A stretch of 64,000 nt of DNA, taken from positions 189,652 to 253,651 of the forward strand of contig NW_003314391.1 in the NCBI RefSeq assembly GCF_000143415.4, read 5' to 3'. Positions 55,721 to 64,000 of this stretch are shown here, piece by piece. Source of the DNA: Selaginella moellendorffii. Lineage: Eukaryota; Streptophyta; Lycopodiopsida; Selaginellales; Selaginellaceae. Below the pieces are notes generated by a model. It was not told where the DNA came from and made no database searches. It saw only the letters and a program-made list of their open reading frames with translations. How positions within the stretch are numbered: the stretch's first letter is position 1; each line of letters opens with the position of its first letter. The position numbers and the translations under genes are program-made.

Positions 55721-58700
55721 AGTGTTTCTTATGCAAACTCTTGATCCTGTATAGTAGGTACTTCCTTTATTGCTATTTCTTTAGTCTCTTCTTCTTTACT
55801 AACATTGTATTGTAATTGTAGAATCAAATAATGATCAACAAGCAAGTGTGTTGCAACCATCAACTCTAGCAAATGGTGATGAATAGGCATGAGTGTCACA
55901 GTTAGCAACCTTCTTGTGCCACCATCATTAGTTCCACTTTCTAAACCAAATATTGTGTTACAAGTATTAGTAGGATTCTAGCTTCCATTACCAACTCTCA
56001 AAGCACAACAATTTGTTTTTTAGTTTTCTTTTGTCTTTGTGGTGGATGAAGCTCATCTTACATCTCGTAAAGCATTCTTCAACTCTGCATCAATTCATCA
56101 TGTTTTTGGAATTGGTGAAGTCTGTGATTACATTGAACCACATACATGTCATAATGGCTTTTGGTGCTAGGCTGAGGAGTGTACCATTAAAAATCACAAA
56201 CTTGTGCTCCACAACAATAAAGTTGCATTCTTAAAGCACCATGTTGAGAACTTATTCATAAACACAATACTAGAGGAGAAGTTTGAGATTGCAACTGATT
56301 TCATCCATAGGCATATAGAATTCCTAAGAGGTTGAGGCTTATGTACAACATGCTTGCTGACTCACAGACAGCCCCATGTAATAGGTTGACAATGCCCTAT
56401 ATCCCAAGGGCACAGGTTTTGAGGTCCATCTTGAACAGACTGCATTCTCTATTAAAAACCTCGAAAACTGGCAGTATAGACTATCCACATCCTCATGTAA
56501 TTCATGCAACTTATCAACCTCATCTCTACTACGACACTAGAGCCTACAAACATGTAAACCACTTGCCATAAGAAGGCAAAAAGGTAATGGCTTACCCTCG
56601 GTCATGAATCCATGTAGCAATCATCTCCAATATTGAAGTCGTGATGCTATGTCCAGCATGAGGTAGAAGTGGTCCTATACCTTCTGAGCAAAACATGTCT
56701 TTGAACCTACGCTCATCCAGTCTGAATCTTGCAAGAACTGGCTCCCATTCTTGCCAATATGGCATGGAATTAGTGTTGAGGACGCATTAGAGGAACTACT
56801 TCTTATTAAGCTATTTGAACTCCTCATGGTCTCCTAGGATTTCTAAGCAATCCTCATCTTCTTGTGTTAACAAACCATAGTTTCCAAGAATTTTGTGCTT
56901 AAGCCAATGTACATGTGCCATGAGGTCAAGATCATTTGCTATTGCAAGCTGCATCTTCTATAACTCCTATTTCTTGGGAATTAATGATATTGTTAATAGC
57001 CTCAGGTTGCATGACCAACTCCAACTCATTGTTGTAAGCCATGGCAGCATCTATCCATGCACTTTGCTTCAACTCAAAACCACATGAATCAACAATATTA
57101 TACATTGAGCACATGCTCCATAACTAGACCACTTACACTAAAGTTGTTATTGAGTAAAACATTTTTGCTAGCGGGAGTGGTATTTGGCAGTCCTTGTTGC
57201 CAAAAGGTGGTGGTCTCTTTGTAAGATCTTCTAGCCCAAAACCGTCATCACTGTCCAAGACCACCATAAGCTATGTTGCAAATGTAGGTGCCTTTAGTGA
57301 GGACTTGGGTGAGGAAAGAAAGAGTCCTAAATGCTATTAATCAAGCATATTTGACCTAGTTAGAAAAACTCATTTATTTACTAGTGTTGGGTCCCTTAAT
57401 ATTTGCTAAATGATAGTTTACCATATCCACCAAGACTCACTATCATGCCCCATGTGTTGGTTCTATTCGATTTTATTAGCTATTTATAGAAAGTGTCTAA
57501 ACTTGCTAATCTAACATATCAATGGAATGAGATTGTCTTGAACATAATGGTGTTGTATCTAAATTCATAGTTTAATCATATTTAGTAAATTTTCATAATT
57601 GTCCTAGAGACTAACTTTTAAAACTAAAACTAGGGTGAAAACCCAAAGTGTGCATTCTTAAAGGGGAGGGGGGAGGGAGTTATAATCAAATGTATAATAG
57701 GGATAATGGATAGGTTAGGTATGATTGACCAACTTAAGGTATAATTTTAACTCCCACTTGCGCACCTATCCTTATTTTGCATTTGGCTTGGGTCAAAGCT
57801 CAAGTTCCATACCATGCTAGTTACTAAAGTACCCATATCCTACCTTATCGTACTAATGGTTCACTCAACAGACTTTGGGAAGAAGCTGAGCATGGAAATA
57901 CAAATGGACAATGCAAGGGTGGGGTGGCTAGAAGTCTTGCAAACCTAGACGCAGTTAAGAACTAATTTGAAATATTTGGAAAATACTTACATTAGCAGCT
58001 CTCTTTGAGGAAGAACATGGTTTAAACCCTCTTTGGGATGCTGTGGTTGATTGGAGAGTTGGTCCTTCTCTTGAGCCAGATTGGGAGGATGTAAATCAGG
58101 CATCTGGAATGCAAAGGGGATGTGATGACTCTAGGCTCCCCTCAACATAGATTGGGTGGCAAACTCAAGCATCTATATTGCATAGGAGCTATTGCTATCT
58201 AGTGCAGCTGATGGCCCCATGCCTCTAGGTAGTATGTTGCCTGCCAAGGTGGTGTTTGTTGCAACTGAAATGGTCATGTAGGGGTGTTACCAATACCTAC
58301 TAGTGGTGGTATTTGTCATATCTATAACAGTTGTGTTGGGGTGCTACTAGTGCTACTACCAATAGATTGAGCTCTTTAGGCTGGTGAAACACTAAAGCTT
58401 TTGAGCACATGTCCAAATCCCAATGGAGAGTTACTTGTGCTTTGATTCAAAGGAGATTCTTTGTGAAGGGTTGTTAGCTGCTTGAGCTGGTGCATTGACA
58501 AACTATGCTCTACATGCTTGTACGTGGACAGGATCATTGGAATTAAGACCGCAGATGTGGTTTGCAAATTGGAGGTGGAGGGAAGACCAAAAGGGTTGCC
58601 CGTATCACCTAGAGCATTTATGTTCCATGGTTGAACACCTCCACTATTATGTATTCTTGCTGGGTTCTTGCTTCTTGCTTGTGGGAAATAAAAAACAAAG

Positions 58701-60320
58701 AGGAGAAACTTGCCATGGAGAAAAGAGGAAATAAGGAAAAGAGAAAAGAGAAAGAGCAAAAGGCTTACCATGGTAAAATGTGAGAGATCAAAGCTCCACT
58801 TCCTCCATAAAAACGAAACAAACACATGATAGTTCAAACCTTAGAAAAACATGAAAGGAATGATATCCTAATAATTGCCGCAATCGATCACAATTTCAAG
58901 ATGTATTAAATTGTTACTGGTGCAAATTCAATTTGATTGGTAAACCCAGGACAAAGTCCACGTGGTAGACAAACACCCTAAAACAGGGGAGAAAAGAACT
59001 TTTATTAATAAAAAGAGTTAACCAACTGTTAAAACAACATTAGTTGCAATTTCTTGAGCACTCACCTCTTGACTGGTGTTTCAGAAGGAAGAGCAGTGTT
59101 AATATAAACTTAGAAGAGCCACACCTTCAACGTTAGCTATTGCACATTTTATAGACAAATCCAAGTAAAGAAGATATTACTAATCAAGATTAAGGTTTTG
59201 CTGATACATTAGAAAAGACCAATTCCTCACAACAACAAGTTCCTAAAGCATCAAGCATGCTTTGGTTGATAGAAAAAAGGGAATTAATACTTGAGGGAGC
59301 ATTGCACCTTCAACATTCATAAGCATTAAACTTAACATGTCTTTTATATCCCTTGAAGACAGTGGCCAAACAATTCTAGAAGTGGTGTGAACATTTATGC
59401 ATATCATCTCCAAAAGGAAAGCTTACCCAAGCTTGTGCTCCAAGGGCTAGAACAAGTTTGTTAGTACGTGAGATGGCCTAAAGAACTTACCACACCGATA
59501 TGAATGCACCTTGTGTAAATTCCATGTAGCAGCCTAGTGAGATATGTCTTTGGCAAGATACAGCACAAAAACACATCACAAACTCTACTTGTGCCATGTA
59601 TTGGAAACACCAATATACCAATATCCTCCATAGGTGTTTGTAGAACCACATCGTGCACTTGTATAATTCATGCCACAAGTGTTCAATGCATTGCAAGGCA
59701 GGGAGGTTAGTAGTGATGAACATGTGCAAGAAAATATTAGAGGCAAGCCTGGTTTCTTGTTGACGTCTCACTAATAAAACTCCTTTCCTAAGGACCCCAA
59801 CAATGTTCCATATTGTCTTCTACCAAATTATGTTCAGGAGCACTGTCACTCCTAATGCATTTAGGCCACCCAAATCTGTGTACAACCTATGCATATGTGT
59901 TGAAAATTGCATGTGTTTGTTTCATGGTTGACAGTTCACAAAGTGATTATATAATGAGTTGCCCCACATATTAAAGTGTGAACGTAGAATCCATATGATA
60001 CAATCTTGCAATATGCTGCCACGGAGAATTGGCTAAAACTGACAGCCCAAAAAAGTGGATGGATAGATAGATAGATAGATAGATAGAGTTTTGGCCAAAG
60101 ATAATGGGGTGTTTTGATATAAAGAGCTTCAAAAATTTGAGCAAGATACATATTAACGTTTAATATTATGAAAATCTCTAGAAAGTCAATTTTCTAGAAG
60201 TTCTTTCCATACTTTCACATATATGGACCATAGAAATACTTTTATGAATGTGGATATTCAAAATCTATATTAAGCACCATCTTAAACAATATTTTTTTCA
60301 AAACACCACAATGGAATATG
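55721..60320. other. Long AT-rich intergenic, no gene recognised
   Basis: About 4.6 kb with scattered frames of 60-150 codons that I do not recognise, for example minus-strand 58376-58837 and plus-strand 56013-56234. One plus-strand stretch near 56035-56330, in broken frames, looks like former coding sequence. A (GATA)n run lies at about 60059-60087. Confidence 0.45.
60059..60087 (+). repeat. (GATA)n microsatellite
   Basis: Seven GATA units in a row within non-coding sequence. Confidence 0.9.
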
Positions 60321-60339
60321 CACTTTATTGAGCAAGAAT

Positions 60340-60960
60340 GGTTTTTCAGAAAATGTGACAAGCTGGAACTCGGTGGTCCAAGGATTTAGTCACAGAGGAT
60401 TTCTTGAAGATGGAAAGAGATTGGAGCAAACATCCAGAACCAAATGCTGTGACATGGTCGATGATGCTCGCATCTTACATCCAGATCAGCCAGCTGAAAG
60501 AGGCAACGTCAATCTTCCACTAGATTCCTCACCGGAGCATTCTCAATGGTTCAAGCTTTGGAAGTGTTTGACAAGATGGCGAGATATCATGGAACATCGT
60601 CATCTCAGCCGATGCCATAGCTTTCGTGGTTGTTCTCGGCCACGCATAGCGTGTTAACGTTCCAGGAGATCACGTCTTTGCAAGGCATCTTGTGGAACTC
60701 CACTTGACCAGCAAGAAAGTAAGCTTGGAGCGTGGAGTTCCACGAGATTGTGTTCTCCACAGGAACAGCGTAAAACATTCGTTTCGCGTCCTCCACGCGA
60801 CCATTCTCCGCATAGGCCGTGAGCATGGTATTCCACAAGAGGTTCCACTGCGGCATCTTCCGAAACAGGGAGAGTTCTAGCTCGCCAATCTCGCCATAAG
60901 CCTGCATCATCCGCGAGTAGATCCGTTAAGAGTGGCGCATCCACGTAGCAAACGAGCCAA
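60340..60960 (-). pseudogene. PPR gene scraps
   Basis: The minus-strand frame 60910-60605 reads FRKMPQWNLLWNTMLTAYAE then NGRVEDAKRMFYAVPVENTI and SWNSTLQAYFLAGQVEFHKM: three short PPR repeats with deletions. On the plus strand 60355-60410 another scrap reads TSWNSVVQGFSHRGFLEDGK. Opposite orientation shows that two separate fragments meet here. Confidence 0.75.
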
Positions 60961-61036
60961 ATCTTTTCCAATCCTGTCTGGGCTAATGGGCATGTAGATC
61001 TCTAGCACTCCATGCTAGAAACTGGATTTCACTGCT

Positions 61037-62644
61037 TTAGCTCAAAGCTTTGAGATCTTCCAAGAATGCTTGGAGGCCACGAAACGATTTCCCATGCTCT
61101 TTGTCCATAGCTTTTCTTGCAAGGATCTTCAAGTTCTCCACTCTCTCCTTCATCTTCTTCCCCTCGTCGCTATCCATCACCTTTTTTATGCCATCTTCGA
61201 TCTCTGCTCGCCCGATCAATCCCTGCACCACTGTCTTGGAGAATCTAACCCCGATCTTCCAGTCCTCCACGACGAACTTCGAGTTGGTGATTTGATCGCC
61301 CCCGTAAGGCCACCCCAGCATTGGAATGCCATTCGCTATGCTCTCCTGGACAGAATTCCATCCGCAGTGAGTGAGAAACGCTCCCATGGAGGGATGGGCG
61401 AGAACTCTCAGCTGTGGCGCCCAGGAAACGATGAATCCCTGGTTCTTGGTCCTCTCGTAAAATCCATTGTAAGATTCGGTTGAGAGTCCGCCGACCACGA
61501 GCTCGGATCGAATCACCCACAAGAATGGCTTCTTTGATGCCTCGAGAGCTCCCACGAGCTCCTCGAATTGCTCCACGCTCAGCACCGCGATGCTGCCAAA
61601 CGAGATGTAGAGCACCGATCCATGCTCCTGCGCATCCATCCAGCGAAGGCAATCCTCATTCTCGGGGCGAAGCACCACATTCTTCCTGGAATCGTCGAGC
61701 AAGAACAGTGGCCCCGCGGGGATGAATCGAGGTCCCAGCTCACTGGTCATGAAATCGAAGGTGTGCGCCTCGAGGTCGTAGAAGGAATTGACGAGGACCC
61801 ATCGCGCGCGCTTCACGACTGGAGAGCGCTTGATGCAAATCTCCTTCCACACCTCCTGGCCCTCCGAGGCCAGCAGGTAACCAGGCAGATCGGCCAGGCG
61901 GAGAGGCTTGACTCCTCGGACGTAATCGATGATCACGGAATTGGCCTCGTCCGCGGAAGCTCTCCCTGCATGCGAATTTCAGAAATTTGAACAGAGGAAA
62001 GGAAAGAACAGAGGAATGTTAATTCCAAAGGAAAGAACAGGGGAAATTTGAAGGTCCAAGGGAAGAACAGGGTAAATCCGAGGGAATAATAGAGGAAACG
62101 TTCAATGCCAAGGGAAGAACAGGGAAGAACGGAGATTCGTACCTCTGCTAGATAAAATGTGATCTTTCTCCAGAAGCTCTGGAATGTGATACTCCAAGCT
62201 CGTCCATGCCGCGTTGCCCGACCAAAGAATGATCCTGGGGATTCCAAACACATCCGCCACATCCTGGGTCCAAACGCAACCGTAATCCGAGACGATACAG
62301 CTGACCGGATCGCCCTCCTCGCCGAGCTTGCGGATCAAATTCTCGAGGCCTCCGGGGAGCTCTCGCGCAGCTGCCGTGGCGTAGTCGGCATAATTTCCCA
62401 TAGTATGGGCATCGGCTCCTTGCGGGAGCTTCCACGAGAATGGGATGGAATGGAGGCGCAGATCTTCCAGCCCCGCCGGCGCCACCCAGTGCTTGATGAA
62501 TTCGTCGTGGAGGCTGTCGATATTGACCAAGGAGATTGTGAAGCTTGGATCTTGAGCGATGAACTTGCAGAGATGGATCATTGGGGAGATATGGCCTTGC
62601 GCGGCCGCTGGAACCGCCAAGACATGGACCTTGCTGGAAGCCAT
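61037..62644 (-). CDS. UDP-glycosyltransferase (family 1, PSPG-type)
   Basis: Two exons on the minus strand (62644-62143, 61965-61037) give 476 residues. It would transfer a sugar from a UDP-sugar to a small acceptor in the cytosol. The N-terminal domain has VLAVPAAAQGHISPMIHLCK with the catalytic His region, then SCIVSDYGCVWTQDVADVFG. The donor-binding PSPG box runs from WAPQLRVLAHPSMGAFLTHC to GWNSVQESIANGIPML and GWPYGGDQ, including the HCGWNS core and the last-position Gln that often indicates UDP-glucose. It ends ...FLEDLKALS. The acceptor cannot be predicted. The 177-base intron contains tandem GGAAAGAACAG-like repeats. Confidence 0.92.
61975..62135 (-). repeat. Short tandem repeats in the UGT intron
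   Basis: A degenerate unit of about 25-30 bases (GGAAAGAACAGGGGAA, GGGAAGAACAGGG) recurs about six times within the intron. Confidence 0.7.
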
Positions 62645-62874
62645 GGTTTTCTTGGCAGGGAGGGCACAAGAAGTTGTGGTCTGTATTCCACTTTGGTAAA
62701 TGTAGTGTTTGGTCAATTTGTGGAGATTAAGATCTGTGGTGGTTGTCCAAGGATGACTATCCCCTAGGAAGATTAGGAGCACAAGTTGAATGCACCCTAA
62801 ACCCTAAACAATGCTCTTGCCCATTCTGCTCTAGAACGATTTTGTACCGCAATGCTTGCTCGTCCAAGCTCAAA

Positions 62875-63205
62875 TTCAGGGACTGTGAAGCTCGGTCTTT
62901 AGAAAAATCTGCCTGGATGATCTACAAGCATAGAAGAAAAATCACTCATAAAATCGATTGACACACGATTTGCTTGGAAGTGCCTTGGACGCGCCTCTGG
63001 AGCTCCAGCACCATTCTGGGATCCAGCAATCGCCTTCTTGGCGACCTCAGAGCAACTTGACGGTGAGATTTCCAGTTCCCGGCCCAATCTCCAGGACAAT
63101 GCTGCACGATCGACTGGACAATGAGAGGATTCCTGAGGATGTGCTGGCCCCGCAACTTGTAGAACTGGATTCCGCCCTGGAACTGGAAGCTGACATTCTC
63201 CCTCT
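62875..63205 (-). pseudogene. Decayed second copy of DIM1 (5' half)
   Basis: It aligns with 53030-53410 of the intact DIM1, including the intron (GATGATCTACAAGCATAGAA, then a TCACTCATAAAATCGATTGA block). Deletions remove the exon 1 donor, GCGAC blocks and the start codon region. Frames are broken at several points. Retained intron sequence marks a DNA-level duplication. It is head to head with the intact MFAP1-C gene. Confidence 0.88.
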
Positions 63206-63319
63206 TTTACGGCTCCGAATATTCCGCGAAAATTTGAATATATTATACTATTTTCGGCTGACGTGGAGGGAAAAGGGCATGGATCCTTAAATATCCCTAT
63301 CGAGGATTAGGGTGCAACC

Positions 63320-63740
63320 ATGGCGAAGAGTGAGAGTAGCCCAGCTCCAAAGAGGAAGTTTTTGCAAAGGGACTACAAGAAGGGACCTTTCTTCCAGTCG
63401 GACAATGAGCCGATCTACAAAAGGGATTTTTCAGAGCCGACTGGTGAGGACAAGCTGGACAAGAAGTTACTGCCCAAGGTGATGCAAGTCAAGGGTTTTG
63501 GCCGGCGTGGCCGCGTCAAGTGGACGCATCTCGTCAACGAGGACACAAGCCGATGGGACACACCGTAAGTTTCTCCTTTTCTCCTTTTCGTTTCTTTTGT
63601 TTTCTTACCATTCTTCTTTCAGGTGGAGCTCGAATAACGAGTTTCGTTCCCAGTATGACAAGAAGATGGAAAAGCCGATCGAGAGGCCCCGGGGCAGCAA
63701 AAAAATGAAGACGAGCGTTCAAGACTTGTACGAAGTGTAA
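63320..63740 (+). CDS. Short protein consisting only of the MFAP1 C-terminal domain
   Basis: Two exons (63320-63564, 63623-63740) encode 120 residues. MFAP1 is a spliceosomal protein of the B complex. The sequence matches its last part: KKGPFFQSD, then [20 protein letters not shown] followed by [20 protein letters not shown] with [10 protein letters not shown], and a Lys-rich end ([18 protein letters not shown]). The usual MFAP1 is over 400 residues with a long coiled N-terminus, missing here. The ATG has a good context (AACCATGGCG). It may be a functional micro-paralogue or a truncated copy that is still open. Confidence 0.75.
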
Positions 63741-64000
63741 CAAAGGGTGCTGACAGTTGTTTTCAGTGACAAGTTGGTCGGCCCATACAAAAACACTTTT
63801 TCCCACTTCAAGTGCCACTAGAGCAGTAAAAGAACGTTCCTGTCCGGAAAAAAAACAATAAATAAACTTCGCAGAAGAAGCAGTTCTTACCTTGGAGCAA
63901 TATACAGCCACGGAAATTGCTTGTCAAGTGATCGAGCAGCTCTCAACCAAGCTAACATGATAACCAACAGCACCATGCAAACGTAGGGAGTTGAAAGTGG
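63741..64000. other. 3' flank, no gene recognised
   Basis: Contains an AATAAATAAA-type signal at about 63857 for the MFAP1-C gene. Nothing else recognised. Confidence 0.5.

Noticed and set aside
56893-57114. Complementary short frames on both strands
   Set aside because: Both about 60 codons, no motif, AT-rich; not distinguishable from chance.
58376-58837. 153-codon minus-strand frame with a hydrophobic N-terminus
   Set aside because: The hydrophobic part is a low-complexity Phe/Leu/Ser tract; no family recognised and no exon borders support it.

Overview
This window looks like nuclear DNA of a land plant, most likely a lycophyte close to Selaginella. That assignment is inference. It rests on plant-only families (PORR, PPR, BAHD, ATL RING-H2, root-type FNR, AMP1-type peptidase), on very short introns (mostly 44 to 110 bases), on dense packing with many head-to-head gene pairs, and on the many Selaginella-style PPR sequences. 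I modelled about twenty protein-coding genes by joining exons by eye at splice sites with consistent phase; no transcript data were available.

Layout. 0-9 kb: a partial unknown gene, a receptor-kinase scrap, an ATL RING-H2 ligase, a divergent PORR/BSD pair and a 2-oxoglutarate dioxygenase. 9-14 kb: a frameshifted PPR gene, mitochondrial SSB and a GDSL hydrolase. 14-20 kb: a gene graveyard with remnants of a fucosyltransferase, PPR genes, a SPRY protein and a decayed second mtSSB. 20-26 kb: an L-gulonolactone oxidase-like gene, a UGT remnant and an intronless P-loop ATPase with a possible C-terminal nuclease-like fold. 26-42 kb: a dense housekeeping block holding plastid dihydrolipoyl dehydrogenase, a K/R-rich nuclear protein, a BAHD acyltransferase, an RsgA-type GTPase, MED18, ALDH2-type aldehyde dehydrogenase and an AMP1-like carboxypeptidase. 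43-46.3 kb: LINE debris and very AT-rich DNA. 46.4-53.5 kb: UBC13-type E2, an eMRP-like protein, root-type FNR with a collapsed copy, and DIM1 rRNA dimethylase. 53.5-60.3 kb: AT-rich DNA with a dead Tigger/pogo transposase. 60.3-64 kb: PPR scraps, a UGT, and a second DIM1/MFAP1-C block.

Two themes stand out. First, several genes have decayed local copies a few kb away (mtSSB, GulLO, FNR, DIM1 plus MFAP1-C). The DIM1/MFAP1-C duplication shows reciprocal loss: each copy keeps a different member of the pair. Second, at least four of about 75 modelled introns use GC-AG borders. The most unusual gene is the intronless 594-residue NTPase at 23.4-25.2 kb, whose domain order recalls Crinkler-type NTPase-nuclease proteins. 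There are no operons, CRISPR arrays or prokaryotic signals.
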